Positions 8,320 to 17,062 are shown, counted from the first letter of the stretch. The stretch is 40,850 bases of DNA from Bacteroidales bacterium UBA7569 (GCA_002477945.1 DLLF01000011.1:1-40850); one strand, 5' to 3'. A program made the numbers and translations. Notes: generated by a model from the letters alone, not told the origin.

Positions 8320-8940
8320 ATGTTTATCATTGGCATTGCGGGCGGTACCGGTTCCGGCAAAACAACTGTGGTAAAACGGCTTACGGAGCGTCTTCCCAAA
8401 GGCGAAGTTGTTGTTATCCCACAAGACTCCTATTACAAAGATTCCTCGGATGTCCCCATGGAGGAACGACAGAACATCAACTTTGACCATCCTGATGCAT
8501 TTGATTGGGGGTTGCTGGAGAAGCATTTGAAGATGCTGAAAGAAGGGAAAGCAATAGAGCAACCCACTTACTCTTACATCACTTGTACAAGACAGAAAGA
8601 GACAATACATGTAGAGCCCAAAGAAGTGGTTATTGTAGAGGGTATTATGGCATTATGTGACAAGAAGTTGCGGAATGAGATGGATCTGAAAATCTTTGTG
8701 GACGCCGATGCTGACGACAGGTTGATACGCGTGATACAGCGAGATGTGGTGGAGCGCGGCAGAACGGCAGAAGCCGTTATGGAGCGTTATACACGGGTGG
8801 TGAAGCCTATGCACCTGCAGTTTATCGAACCCTGCAAGCGATATGCGGACATCATCATTCCCCAAGGAGGACATAACAAGGCGGCAATCAATATATTGAC
8901 AAAATTCGTGAAACAACAGATAAGCGAACACAGAGCATAA
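8320..8940 (+). CDS. udk: Uridine kinase
   Basis: 206 aa, full length for bacterial Udk. The P-loop is GGTGSGKT at residues 8-15. It is followed by QDSYYKD, NFDHPDAFDW and the YSYITCTRQ segment of the uridine/cytidine-binding site, then VVIVEGIMAL and RVIQRDVVERGRTAE (lid). It phosphorylates uridine and cytidine with ATP or GTP in pyrimidine salvage in the cytoplasm. The next gene starts 2 bp after the stop. Confidence 0.95.
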   Translation: MFIIGIAGGTGSGKTTVVKRLTERLPKGEVVVIPQDSYYKDSSDVPMEERQNINFDHPDAFDWGLLEKHLKMLKEGKAIEQPTYSYITCTRQKETIHVEPKEVVIVEGIMALCDKKLRNEMDLKIFVDADADDRLIRVIQRDVVERGRTAEAVMERYTRVVKPMHLQFIEPCKRYADIIIPQGGHNKAAINILTKFVKQQISEHRA

Positions 8941-8942
8941 GA

Positions 8943-9674
8943 ATGGACGTATCTCTTGACAAAATTCTTTTCTTCGACATTGAGACGGCTCCCGTAGTTG
9001 AAGATATGTCGATGCTTTCGGCAGAGATGCAACATCTATGGGCGGACAAGTACGACCAACTGCAAGGCAAACAGCCTGAGCGATACGCAGGGACAGCCGA
9101 AGAAGGCTGGCAACAAGCGAGTGTGTATGCAGAGTTTGCCCGCGTGGTCTGCATTTCAGTGGGAGTATGTTATTTCGGGAAAGACCGAGAGTGGCATTTA
9201 AGGACGAAGTCGTTTTGCGGAGAGAATGAGAGAGAGATTTTGGCAAACTTTCTGGAGTTGCTGGGTCGTTTTATGATCAGTCCTTATCACAACTTATGCG
9301 GACATAACATCAAAGAATTTGATATTCCGTTTGTTTGCCGGAGGGCTCTCGTGCATGGACTTACCCTACCCGACTGCCTACAGATAGCCGGGAAAAAGCC
9401 ATGGGAAGTGCATTTTTTAGACACCATGGAACTTTGGAAATTCGGAGACTTCAAATCATACACTGCGCTGAAAGTTCTGACCGCCATCTTCGGCATACCC
9501 ACTCCCAAGGATGACATAGACGGGAGTCAGGTTGCGAACACGTTCTACAAAGAAAAAGATATTGCAAGAATATCGGTGTACTGCCAAAAAGATGTTGTCG
9601 CCACGGCACAAGTTTTCATGCGCTTAAACGGATTGCCGCTGATAGATGCAGAGAATATCGAGTGCGCCCATTGA
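8943..9674 (+). CDS. Predicted 3'-5' exonuclease, PolB-like
   Basis: 243 aa. The DEDD exonuclease motifs are visible: FFDIETAPV (Exo I), HNLCGHNIKEFDIPFV (Exo II) and YCQKDVVAT (Exo III). This matches the PolB-like exonuclease family found as a free-standing protein in many Bacteroidetes. It probably trims DNA or RNA 3' ends, with a substrate that is not known. It is packed between udk and a lytic transglycosylase and is likely co-transcribed with both. Confidence 0.85.
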   Translation: MDVSLDKILFFDIETAPVVEDMSMLSAEMQHLWADKYDQLQGKQPERYAGTAEEGWQQASVYAEFARVVCISVGVCYFGKDREWHLRTKSFCGENEREILANFLELLGRFMISPYHNLCGHNIKEFDIPFVCRRALVHGLTLPDCLQIAGKKPWEVHFLDTMELWKFGDFKSYTALKVLTAIFGIPTPKDDIDGSQVANTFYKEKDIARISVYCQKDVVATAQVFMRLNGLPLIDAENIECAH

Positions 9675-9683
9675 CAAAGACAC

Positions 9684-10346
9684 ATGCACAAAAAGGATAA
9701 AGCAGTCATATCTATTCTTCTCCTCCTGCTGTTCTGTGGTGTATTTTCCGCAGGGTTTTGCCACGGGCTACAATACGGTTCAATGAATGAAGAAGCAACA
9801 AAGGAGAAGTATTATGCCATTCCTTATACGCCCTTGTTTCAAGAGCAGGCTCCCAAGTTGGGTTGGGATTGGCAACTACTGGCAGCCGTTTGCTATGAAG
9901 AGTCTCATTTCAACCCTACGGCCCGCTCAAAATCAGGTGCATTGGGACTGATGCAACTGATGCCTCAGACGGCAGAACGATTCGGTCTCAATGACTCCAC
10001 CGTATTTATCCCCCAATACAACATCGAGGCAGGGACCAAATATATCCAGCGTCTGCAAGATATATTCTCCTTTATTTCCAACAAAGAGGAACAGACAAAA
10101 TTTGTATTGGCATCATACAATGCAGGACCGGCACACATCATGGATGCGCGACGGCTTGCCAAACGCTACGGACGGAGTGCATATATCTGGACTGACCATA
10201 CGGAATACTGGTTGAGCCAACTACAAGAAGAGGCATACGTGAACGACAGCGTGGTGCTATATGGTTTCTGCAACGCCGAAGAGACGACGGCATACGTCAG
10301 GAAAGTGATGCGTACATATCATCGTTTCCTCCAAATGGAACCATAA
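9684..10346 (+). CDS. Membrane-anchored lytic transglycosylase (SLT domain)
   Basis: 220 aa. An N-terminal hydrophobic segment (residues 8-27) is a signal anchor, or a signal peptide with a possible lipobox cysteine. The SLT fold follows: CYEESHFNP with catalytic Glu73, SGALGLMQLMPQTAERFGL, and ASYNAGPAHI. These enzymes cleave the MurNAc-GlcNAc bond with formation of 1,6-anhydroMurNAc in the periplasm. The length is like the catalytic half of MltF; the substrate-binding SBP_bac_3 domain of MltF is absent. It starts 9 bp after the exonuclease gene. Confidence 0.88.
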   Translation: MHKKDKAVISILLLLLFCGVFSAGFCHGLQYGSMNEEATKEKYYAIPYTPLFQEQAPKLGWDWQLLAAVCYEESHFNPTARSKSGALGLMQLMPQTAERFGLNDSTVFIPQYNIEAGTKYIQRLQDIFSFISNKEEQTKFVLASYNAGPAHIMDARRLAKRYGRSAYIWTDHTEYWLSQLQEEAYVNDSVVLYGFCNAEETTAYVRKVMRTYHRFLQMEP

Positions 10347-10387
10347 GACCATAGTCCAGCAAATAACTCGGGATGACAAATTCCATG

Positions 10388-11296
10388 TCATCCCAATGTT
10401 CCGAAGAAGAGACAAAGCATTCCTAATAATACTCCAGATAGGCAAACAACCTTCCATCGGAGATTCTTCTCGTGGAGAACGGCTGCTCCGTAAATGAACG
10501 GTATAATCACTCCGCTACGACGTACCAACGAAATGACGGAGATGAGCGAATCGGGGTAAGACAACGCCAGGAAATAGAGGAAGTCGGACAAAATCAAGAA
10601 CACGGAGATACACACGATCCATCCTGCCGAACGTATCTTGGTATGCGGTTTTTGCCGGTTATGAACAAGCATAACAAGGCAAATTATGCCCATGAGAATG
10701 GTTTGATAGAACGTGTAATAGACCTGTACGGCAGCATGATCAAGGCTATGCATCAGATATTTATCATATAGTCCAGACGCCGAACCACACAGAGTTCCCA
10801 ATATCAGAATGATTATATACTTATTACGGGTGTACTCAAATCCCTCCTTTTTCCCTACATACGAAAACAACCAAAAGAAGGCAATGGCGACAGAGACTCC
10901 TATCCACTGCCAAAGATTCAGCCGTTCGGAGAACAAAAACAATGCGCCCAACAGAGTCCACATCGGGCGGGTGGCGGTAATAGGTGATACGACAGTGAGC
11001 GGGAGGTGCTGAACCGCCCAATAAACCAATCCCCATGACAAAAGGACGATACAGGATTTCAGGAATATAAGGCAGTGGGTGTACCCATCAACTTGTGGTA
11101 CAAAAAAGAGGGTATCGGCAAGAACAGAAGGCGAAAAGCGCGACAGCAAAAGGAACGGAGACAGCAACAGACTACTGAACAATACAGAAAGAAAGAGTAC
11201 GAAAGGGACACTATTTTCTTCCAAACTTCTCTTTTTGCTGACATCGTAAAAGCCCAAGCAGAAAGCAGAGCCGATCGCCAAGAATAACCAAGTCAT
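10388..11296 (-). CDS. EamA-family membrane transporter
   Basis: 302 aa with about ten hydrophobic helices in two repeats, the DMT/EamA layout. Typical loop signatures are seen: PITATRPMWTLLGALFLFSERLNLWQWIGV in the first half and SLVRRSGVIIPFIYGAAVLHEKNL in the second. The family exports small metabolites or amino acids; the substrate is unknown. The ATG overlaps the porX stop by 4 bp, so it is the distal gene of the PASTA-rluD-porX transcript. Confidence 0.82.
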   Translation of the reverse strand: MTWLFLAIGSAFCLGFYDVSKKRSLEENSVPFVLFLSVLFSSLLLSPFLLLSRFSPSVLADTLFFVPQVDGYTHCLIFLKSCIVLLSWGLVYWAVQHLPLTVVSPITATRPMWTLLGALFLFSERLNLWQWIGVSVAIAFFWLFSYVGKKEGFEYTRNKYIIILILGTLCGSASGLYDKYLMHSLDHAAVQVYYTFYQTILMGIICLVMLVHNRQKPHTKIRSAGWIVCISVFLILSDFLYFLALSYPDSLISVISLVRRSGVIIPFIYGAAVLHEKNLRWKVVCLSGVLLGMLCLFFGTLG

Positions 11297-12837
11297 TTGG
11301 GTTCCATTGAAATCAAAGGGATGAGCATTTCTTCCAAACTGATGCCACCATGCTGAAAGGTGTTACGGTAGTAGGAAGCATAATAATTGAAGTTGTTGGG
11401 ATAAGCAAAGAACTTACTGCCCGTCGCATAGACATAGGTACTGGAAAGATTCGGTTCTGGGAGACCGAAACGATGCGGTTTATCCATCACAAAGACATCT
11501 TTATCTTTGCAGGATAGGGATTTACCCACTTTATATCGCAGGTTAGTGTTCGTGTTTTTATCACCAACGATTTGCACGGGGGTATCAACGCGAATGGTGC
11601 CATGGTCGGTGGTAAGCAAGACTTTGTATCCCAATTCGGCTATACGCTGGAAGAGTTGCGCCGTGTTGGAATGCCGGAACCAACTCTGCGTAAGAGACAG
11701 ATAGGCAGCATCGTCTCCCATCAGTTCACGCATCATCTTGCTGTCGGTACGGGAATGGGAAAGCATATCAATAAAGTTGATGACCACTATATTTAGGGGT
11801 GATGCAAATCCCTTGAGCCGTCCGATAAGTTTGTCGCAATAGTCAGACTCATTGATTTTGTTGTACGTAAAGCGGTACGGCTTGCGATAGCGTGCCAAAA
11901 GCGTTTTGACCAATTGTTCCTCATTGAGGTTTTTCCCCTCTTCATCATCTTCTTCCACCCACAATTCCGGAAACATCTCCTTTATCTGCGAAGGCATCAA
12001 GCCTGAGAAAATAGCATTGCGGGCGTATTGTGTCGCCGTAGGCAGAATGGAACAATACATTCTATCCTCCGTTACATTGAACCATTCAGACATCAGCGGT
12101 TGCAGGATTTTCCATTGGTCGTACCGGAAATTGTCAATAACAATCAGGAACAGTTTCTCCCCCTTGTCCAGCAAAGGCAATACACACGTTTTGAACAGAT
12201 CAGGAGAAAGCAAGGGGTGCTTGGAGGCGTCAGTAAACCAACTTTCGTAGTGACGAGAGATGAACTTTGCGAACGCCTTGTTTGCCTGTTCTTTTTGCAA
12301 GAGAAGCATCTCACGCATAGAAGACTCTATGCCCTGTAGTTCCAAATCCCAATGTACCAACACTTTGTGTATGGCGATAAACTCATCCAGAGTGGTTGCC
12401 GTATCAATCATGTAGGCAATATCGGAAAACTCTTGCCTATAGTTGGTATTGGTATGTTCCGAGACAATGTCACGCTGGTGAATATGTTTTTTGAGCGTAA
12501 GCAGAATCTGATTAGGATTGACCGGCTTTATCAGATAGTCGGCGATTTTTTCTCCGATGGCGAGATCCATCACATTCTCTTCTTCCGATTTAGTAACCAT
12601 TACGACAGGCAATGCGGGATGTGCCGCTTTGATTTCCGCTAACGTTTCCAACCCTGACAATCCCGGCATATTTTCATCGAGAAATACGATATCGAACACC
12701 TGATTATTGCACAATTGAATGGCAGAAGTCCCATTGTTGGCAGTTATGACTTCGTAGCCTTTCTGCTGCAAAAAAAGTACATAAGGGCGCAGAAGGGAAA
12801 TTTCGTCATCTGCCCATAAGATTCGTTGCTGTTTCAT
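11293..12837 (-). CDS. porX: PorX-type response regulator with PglZ phosphatase domain
   Basis: 514 aa, the length of PorX. Residues 1-120 are a receiver domain: acidic pocket D10/D11, phospho-acceptor Asp54 in FLDENMPG, Thr82 and Lys104. A helical linker follows, then from about residue 205 a PglZ/alkaline-phosphatase-like domain (LFLIVIDNFRYDQW, NIVVINFIDMLSH, VLLTTDHGTIRV), whose Asp and His residues bind metal. In Porphyromonas and Flavobacterium PorX works with the kinase PorY and controls type IX secretion genes and gliding. It overlaps the rluD stop by 32 bp. The T9SS-type C25 protease at 5374-7410 is a likely beneficiary. Confidence 0.92.
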   Translation of the reverse strand: MKQQRILWADDEISLLRPYVLFLQQKGYEVITANNGTSAIQLCNNQVFDIVFLDENMPGLSGLETLAEIKAAHPALPVVMVTKSEEENVMDLAIGEKIADYLIKPVNPNQILLTLKKHIHQRDIVSEHTNTNYRQEFSDIAYMIDTATTLDEFIAIHKVLVHWDLELQGIESSMREMLLLQKEQANKAFAKFISRHYESWFTDASKHPLLSPDLFKTCVLPLLDKGEKLFLIVIDNFRYDQWKILQPLMSEWFNVTEDRMYCSILPTATQYARNAIFSGLMPSQIKEMFPELWVEEDDEEGKNLNEEQLVKTLLARYRKPYRFTYNKINESDYCDKLIGRLKGFASPLNIVVINFIDMLSHSRTDSKMMRELMGDDAAYLSLTQSWFRHSNTAQLFQRIAELGYKVLLTTDHGTIRVDTPVQIVGDKNTNTNLRYKVGKSLSCKDKDVFVMDKPHRFGLPEPNLSSTYVYATGSKFFAYPNNFNYYASYYRNTFQHGGISLEEMLIPLISMEPK

Positions 12838-13849
12838 AGTCTCTCCATTTTTTGATCAGGTTTTTCATATCTTGTGGCCATTCCGAGTCGAAATGCATAC
12901 GTTCGCCCGTGACGGGGTGCGTAAAACCAAGCGTTTTGGCATGCAGCACCTGCCGAGGACAGAGGTCAAAGCAATTCTGTATAAACTGCTTATACTTCTG
13001 TGTGGGTAATCCTTTCAGGATCTCCATCCCTCCATATTTCTCATCGGCAAAAAGCGGATGCCCTATATAGCGCATGTGAACCCGTATCTGGTGTGTACGT
13101 CCCGTTTCCAATCTACACTCAACAAGCGTTACATAGGGGAATCGTTCCAATACATGCCAATGCGTTACCGCCGGTTTCGCCGCAGGATTTTCTTCCAAGT
13201 CCCAGACCCGAAATATCAGACGGTCTCTATTGTCTCTTGCCAAAGCCCCTTCCACTGTTCCCGAGTCTTCTGAAAACGTCCCCCAAACCAAAGCATTGTA
13301 GGTACGTTCGGTTGTATGATCGAAGAACTGCATTGCGAGCGAAGTTTTTGCATGAGGTGTTTTGGCTACCAGCAACAATCCGCTTGTATCTTTGTCAATG
13401 CGATGCACCAACCCTATGGCAGGATCGTTCATATCGATCTTCCCCTGGAAATAGTATGCCAATGCATTCAGCAAAGTACCCGACCAATTGCCGTGTCCGG
13501 GGTGAACGACCATTCCGGCAGGTTTGTTTACCACCAAAACACTGCTATCCTCATACACCACATCCAGCGGGATATTCTCAGGCGCAATAGTATAGTCACG
13601 TCGTTCATGGTCAAGAAGGACTTGCACAATATCACCTGGTTTCACCTTATAGTTGGAAGAAACAGGTTTTCCGTTCACCCAAACATTTCCCGCATCCGCT
13701 GCAGACTGGATGCGGTTTCTGGAGGTGCCAGCCAAATGCAGGAACAGATACTTATCTATCCGCAAAGGAGTCTGCCCTTTATCTACTTCCTGTCTATATC
13801 GTTCAAAAGGTTCACTCTGTTCTATAATATCGAATTCTTCCTCTGTCAT
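12806..13849 (-). CDS. rluD: RluD-type 23S rRNA pseudouridine synthase
   Basis: 347 aa. An N-terminal S4 RNA-binding domain (RIDKYLFLHLAGTSRNRIQ ... VWVNGKPV) is followed by the RluA-type catalytic domain. HRIDKDTSGLLL carries the catalytic Asp152, and LETGRTHQIRVHM and HAKTLGFTHPVTGE are further family motifs. By family it isomerises uridines of helix 69 of 23S rRNA; the specific site is inferred. It lies in an operon between the PASTA gene (14 bp gap) and porX (32 bp overlap). Confidence 0.92.
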   Translation of the reverse strand: MTEEEFDIIEQSEPFERYRQEVDKGQTPLRIDKYLFLHLAGTSRNRIQSAADAGNVWVNGKPVSSNYKVKPGDIVQVLLDHERRDYTIAPENIPLDVVYEDSSVLVVNKPAGMVVHPGHGNWSGTLLNALAYYFQGKIDMNDPAIGLVHRIDKDTSGLLLVAKTPHAKTSLAMQFFDHTTERTYNALVWGTFSEDSGTVEGALARDNRDRLIFRVWDLEENPAAKPAVTHWHVLERFPYVTLVECRLETGRTHQIRVHMRYIGHPLFADEKYGGMEILKGLPTQKYKQFIQNCFDLCPRQVLHAKTLGFTHPVTGERMHFDSEWPQDMKNLIKKWRDYETATNLMGR

Positions 13850-13863
13850 CGGACAACATTCAC

Positions 13864-14676
13864 CTAAAAGAATTCCTCCTCATCTGTTCCGGATGTTTGC
13901 ACCCTTTTATCAATATCTTCTGACAAATAGAGATCCACGTGATCACCTTCGCGCGCCCAAACTCCTCCCGCAGGTTCCTGGTTGTAGATATAATACTCCT
14001 TTCCTTCTTCCTGCGGTGTATCATAGATTGTGGCTCCGACAATCAAACGCATAGCCAACAACTGGTTGCGGGCAGCCGAGAGTGTTTTCCCGACAAGATC
14101 AGGTACCGATACACTACCCATGCCACTCCCCTGCCCTACGACCAACACAACGGAAGCCCCCTCAGGCAAACGAGTACCCACCTCCAATGATTGACCATCT
14201 TTGCGAATATCAAGCACCAAATCACGATACTCCGAAGCCTCGTACAAAACATCGCTTACCGACAGATTCAAGGCTTTCAAAGTAGCCTCTGCCTGACGAC
14301 AGGAGACATCCCGAAGGTCGGGAACAGGGACTTGCCTTATAGAACGCGCATTCACAATGACATAAACAGGGCGTCCTTTCTTCACAAAAGCATCGGCTGA
14401 CGGGTTTTGTTCCACAACGGTTCCCAAAGGTACTTTGTTGGAATAGGTGGAATCTATAACCTGCAATACAAGTCCCATTGACTGCAAAGTAAGTTGTGCC
14501 TCTTCGATATACATACCACACACTGCAGGTACCTGCATTTCTTCCCCATGGCGTGTATAATGTTTCAACCAAACGTACACTCCTCCAATCAAGACAAGCC
14601 CAATCATGATCGCAAATAACAAATTCTTAATTACAAAGGCGGTATTGCTCTTGCTCCAGAACGTCTTAAAGTCCAT
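13864..14676 (-). CDS. Membrane-anchored PASTA-domain protein
   Basis: 270 aa from the MDFKTF methionine at 14676. The frame is open up to 14805 but would then run over the promoter. One membrane helix (residues about 18-38) precedes three PASTA repeats, each beginning with a VP motif (MQVPAVCG, VPVPDLRD, VSVPDLVG) and containing a conserved Q/N-x-P. The protein is anchored in the inner membrane with PASTA domains in the periplasm, where such domains contact peptidoglycan; no kinase domain is attached. Genes of this kind commonly precede rluD and porX in Bacteroidales. Confidence 0.87.
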   Translation of the reverse strand: MDFKTFWSKSNTAFVIKNLLFAIMIGLVLIGGVYVWLKHYTRHGEEMQVPAVCGMYIEEAQLTLQSMGLVLQVIDSTYSNKVPLGTVVEQNPSADAFVKKGRPVYVIVNARSIRQVPVPDLRDVSCRQAEATLKALNLSVSDVLYEASEYRDLVLDIRKDGQSLEVGTRLPEGASVVLVVGQGSGMGSVSVPDLVGKTLSAARNQLLAMRLIVGATIYDTPQEEGKEYYIYNQEPAGGVWAREGDHVDLYLSEDIDKRVQTSGTDEEEFF

Positions 14677-14696
14677 AACAAATAACTTTTGTCTGG

Positions 14697-14728
14697 CAAA
14701 GATACAATAATTACATGAATACAACAAA
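14697..14728 (-). promoter_or_regulatory. Promoter of the PASTA-rluD-porX-EamA operon
   Basis: On the minus strand TTTG (14728-14725), 20 bp, and TATCTTTG (14704-14697) match the Bacteroidetes consensus exactly. It lies 20 bp before the ATG at 14676 and decides that start over the longer frame. Confidence 0.88.
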
Positions 14729-14863
14729 ACACAACAGCAAGGGGTATCCGACACGAACAGTAAGGAAGAATACGGAAAATTTGTACATTTTACAGAGATG
14801 ACCAAAAATCAGTTTAAGTTTACCGGTAGCATTCTTCCGGCACAAGAAAAGGCAATAGTACGC

Positions 14864-14895
14864 TTTGTATATTCAGAATAAAGTTTGTATCTTTG
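14864..14895 (+). promoter_or_regulatory. Promoter of tRNA-Arg
   Basis: TTTG at 14864-14867, 20 bp, and TATCTTTG at 14888-14895. The tRNA begins 38 bp downstream, leaving a short 5' leader for RNase P. Confidence 0.88.
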
Positions 14896-14933
14896 CAAGC
14901 CCTGTAAAGAAAATCCATGCAAGATGGGTTATC

Positions 14934-15007
14934 GGCTCCGTAGCTTAGTTGAATAGAGCGTCAGATTCCGGTTCTGAAGGTCCTGGGTTTGAGTCCCAGC
15001 GGGGTCA
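14934..15007 (+). tRNA. tRNA-Arg(CCG)
   Basis: The cloverleaf reads: acceptor GGCTCCG (14934-14940) with CGGGGTC (15000-15006), discriminator A at 15007, and no encoded CCA. The D arm is GCTT...GAGC, the anticodon stem TCAGA/TCTGA, and the 7-base loop TTCCGGT gives anticodon CCG. The T arm is CTGGG-TTTGAGT-CCCAG. It decodes CGG arginine codons. Its 3' end is the last host sequence before the prophage and is the likely attachment site. Confidence 0.95.
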
Positions 15008-15137
15008 CAATCATAAAATACCAAGTACCTAATTATTAGGCACTTGATATTTCTTATTTTCAATCCTTGACGGGATTTTGACGGATTTGGCTTAACTTGG
15101 ATTTGGTTATGGCTTGTCGGGGTGTTGTGTTGCACTC
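14990..15137. other. Presumed prophage left end (attL region)
   Basis: The tRNA T arm and 3' end are followed directly by prophage sequence, and the first prophage gene ends at 15138. A near-tandem element, TTGACGGGAT then TTTGACGGAT at 15066-15086, could be an integrase arm site. The matching attR and the integrase would lie right of the window, so the core repeat cannot be delimited here. Confidence 0.5.
15022..15046 (+). terminator. Terminator after tRNA-Arg
   Basis: CAAGTACCTAAT pairs with ATTAGGCACTTG almost without a loop and is followed by the T-rich ATATTTCTTATTTT. It probably ends the tRNA transcript and shields it from the convergent prophage operon. Confidence 0.65.
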
Positions 15138-15575
15138 CTATTTCATAGATTGTATATAGTGCCAAATTTTGCCGTCGGGAGCGTCTTCGTCACAGAATGC
15201 CCACGTAACAGCGTCCTCAATGAGTGCCGCCTCGTAGTTGTTCGGGTCGCGCTGCTTGTAGTTACGACCGAGGTCGTGCCACCACATATGGACTGCCACA
15301 TAAGCGTCCCAGTAGTTGTCCTTGTCGTGCATTCGTCCTCGGAACGGTTCAACGGCGGCTTTCACCTCATCGATAGTCCACCGCTCTCCGTAACGCTTCG
15401 AGCCATCGGGAGCGGTATGGTACATCTCGGCGACTGCCTTGGTGGCAAACGCTTTGTCGAAATGCGCCCCGTGTTCCTCCTCGTGCTTTGCCATACAATA
15501 GCGGTTGTACAGGTCGGGGTTGTTCTCCTGCACCCACGCAAGAATACTCTCTAACGCTTTCATAGGGCTATGCAT
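15138..15575 (-). CDS. Distal phage protein of unknown function
   Basis: 145 aa if begun at 15575; a second ATG at 15563 (MKALES) is equally possible. The first start overlaps the upstream stop (15568). The protein is acidic, rich in W, H and Y (VHMWWHDLGRNY, IWHYIQ), with no signal peptide or membrane helix. I recognise no family. It is the last gene of the leftward prophage operon, next to the attachment site. Confidence 0.6.
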   Translation of the reverse strand: MHSPMKALESILAWVQENNPDLYNRYCMAKHEEEHGAHFDKAFATKAVAEMYHTAPDGSKRYGERWTIDEVKAAVEPFRGRMHDKDNYWDAYVAVHMWWHDLGRNYKQRDPNNYEAALIEDAVTWAFCDEDAPDGKIWHYIQSMK

Positions 15576-15996
15576 AGGTTGCGGTTACTGTTACCTCGGT
15601 AGCGACCTCGTAGCGGTTTGCCGTGAGGCAAGCCACATCGGACAAGTAGCCGTGCGACAGACCCTGCACGAGGGATATGGTCGGGGCGGCAGTGGCTGCC
15701 GAGTTGGAGAATACAAGCGTGGTGTACTCGGTGAATGACTGCGAGAGCGTGCTGCACCCGTTGCGACCTTTCGGCACGTAGGTGATAGTGCCTGTGGCTT
15801 TGATACGCACGAAAGTGGTCGTGCCGCTCGTATAGGTCTTGTCCACGGAGTAGGTAACGTTGGCGGTGGGCTGTATGCTTTGGTTGGTGCATACCGACTT
15901 GCAGAGCCGTTGATTGACGATACCTGCGAACTCCTGCACGGCTGCGCCTGTGGCGGCTGCTATAGCCGTGGTGCTGATTGAATTGAGCGTAATCAT
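15568..15996 (-). CDS. Phage protein of unknown function, beta-rich
   Basis: 142 aa. Alternating hydrophobic/Thr stretches (NVTYSVDKTYTSGTTTFVRIKATGTITYV) suggest a beta-sandwich, as in virion decoration or immunoglobulin-like proteins, but no family is recognised. It contains four cysteines. It follows the gene at 16000 by 3 bp and precedes 15138 with overlap, so it belongs to the distal cluster driven by the promoter at 17031-17062 or by late read-through. Confidence 0.6.
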   Translation of the reverse strand: MITLNSISTTAIAAATGAAVQEFAGIVNQRLCKSVCTNQSIQPTANVTYSVDKTYTSGTTTFVRIKATGTITYVPKGRNGCSTLSQSFTEYTTLVFSNSAATAAPTISLVQGLSHGYLSDVACLTANRYEVATEVTVTATYA

Positions 15997-15999
15997 AGT

Positions 16000-16419
16000 T
16001 TAGTCCTCCTTTACTTGATAGGGCTGTGCAGGTAACGGGAGATTGAGTTCGAGCAGTCGACGCAAACGTTGCAGGTCGTCTCGGTCGAATGTTACATTGC
16101 CGTCCAAAATCTCCAAAGAGCCGTGTTCGATAGCCGTCTCCACGAGACCGAAAGCAAAGGCGGGTATCTGGTCGTCTGCAATGTTACCCATTGCGTTGCG
16201 CAGTGCAGGCTCGATAAAGGTCTGTGCCACACTCGGCATAAAGGGCGACAACTCCGAGGTAATACTCCAGTCGGGACGCACCCACCCCGTTGCCTTGATT
16301 TTGCTCTCTATGTTGACAAGGAACGGTATCTTGTCTATTTTGGACGCGGCAATGGTAGCCACGAGAGGTTGCAGCCACTTGGCGACAACCGCCGAAAGTA
16401 TCTCCACGTTACTATGCAT
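16000..16419 (-). CDS. Phage protein of unknown function
   Basis: 139 aa, mostly helical. A hydrophobic N-terminal half (ILSAVVAKWLQPLVATIAASKIDKIPFL) is followed by a proline-rich middle and a basic-acidic C-terminal helix (RDDLQRLRRLLELN). No convincing membrane segment, and no family recognised. It starts 11 bp after the stop of the coiled-coil gene at 16431 and ends 3 bp before the next gene. Confidence 0.6.
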   Translation of the reverse strand: MHSNVEILSAVVAKWLQPLVATIAASKIDKIPFLVNIESKIKATGWVRPDWSITSELSPFMPSVAQTFIEPALRNAMGNIADDQIPAFAFGLVETAIEHGSLEILDGNVTFDRDDLQRLRRLLELNLPLPAQPYQVKED

Positions 16420-16430
16420 AGCCGTTGATG

Positions 16431-16979
16431 TTAGTTGTTACCGCAACCGCACCCCGTGTCGCATACCTTGCCGGACGGTATGACCGAGGTGGTGATGCTG
16501 TTCAATACTTGCTGCATTGCAGCGATTTGTGCCGCTGTGGTGGATAGCCCCTGCGTTGCCTTGGCATTAAACACGGCTTGTTCTTTCTCTGCCAGCAAGC
16601 GTGCTTCACGCTCGGCGGTGATCAGACCCGTGTACTCTTTTTGCATAGCGTCGAAGCGTGCGCGGTCTTGCTCCCGTTTGGTGTCCTCGTAGCGGTAGAG
16701 TTCGAGGATTTGCTGTGTGGTGTTCTTCTCACTTGCGAGGAGGGCTTTATCCATTTCCAACGAGGCAATCTGCTTGTTGGCTTCCGCCTGCTGTTGGCTG
16801 ACATAGTCCTGTCGGTTGCCACCGAACAGCCCCAGTCCGCCGCCGTTGTTACCGAGACCGAGAAAACTTGCAAGCCCGAGAGAGCCTGCCACCGTGTTGT
16901 ACGTTCCCTGCCCTGCGCCTGTTACGCTGTGGGTGTTTCCGTTTGCATCTTTGATTTCCCTACTGAATGAATTTAGCAT
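16431..16979 (-). CDS. Phage coiled-coil protein with Gly-rich N-terminus and Cys-rich end
   Basis: 182 aa from the MLNSFS methionine at 16979; the promoter at 17031-17062 excludes the longer frame to 17075. The N-terminal 60 residues hold a Gly/Leu-rich low-complexity stretch (GLASFLGLGNNGGG). Residues about 65-150 are a charged coiled coil (KQIASLEMDKALLASEKN), and the end is the cysteine cluster CDTGCGCGNN. Function unknown; a structural or membrane-active protein would fit. It is the first gene of its own transcript. Confidence 0.62.
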   Translation of the reverse strand: MLNSFSREIKDANGNTHSVTGAGQGTYNTVAGSLGLASFLGLGNNGGGLGLFGGNRQDYVSQQQAEANKQIASLEMDKALLASEKNTTQQILELYRYEDTKREQDRARFDAMQKEYTGLITAEREARLLAEKEQAVFNAKATQGLSTTAAQIAAMQQVLNSITTSVIPSGKVCDTGCGCGNN

Positions 16980-17030
16980 AATTGTGGCGTCTTGTACCTT
17001 TCGCCATTGGCGTGTATTGCAATCACGGTG

Positions 17031-17062
17031 CAAAGATACGGACGATTGTCGGAACAGGCAAA
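17031..17062 (-). promoter_or_regulatory. Promoter for the distal gene cluster
   Basis: On the minus strand TTTG (17062-17059), 20 bp, and TATCTTTG (17038-17031). The next ATG is at 16979. It could express the four genes 16979-15138 independently of the late operon. Confidence 0.82.

Noticed and set aside
14929..15165. 78-codon frame antisense to tRNA-Arg
   Set aside because: Most of it is the complement of the tRNA (the well-known spurious GTQTQDLQNRN peptide); no coding character beyond it.
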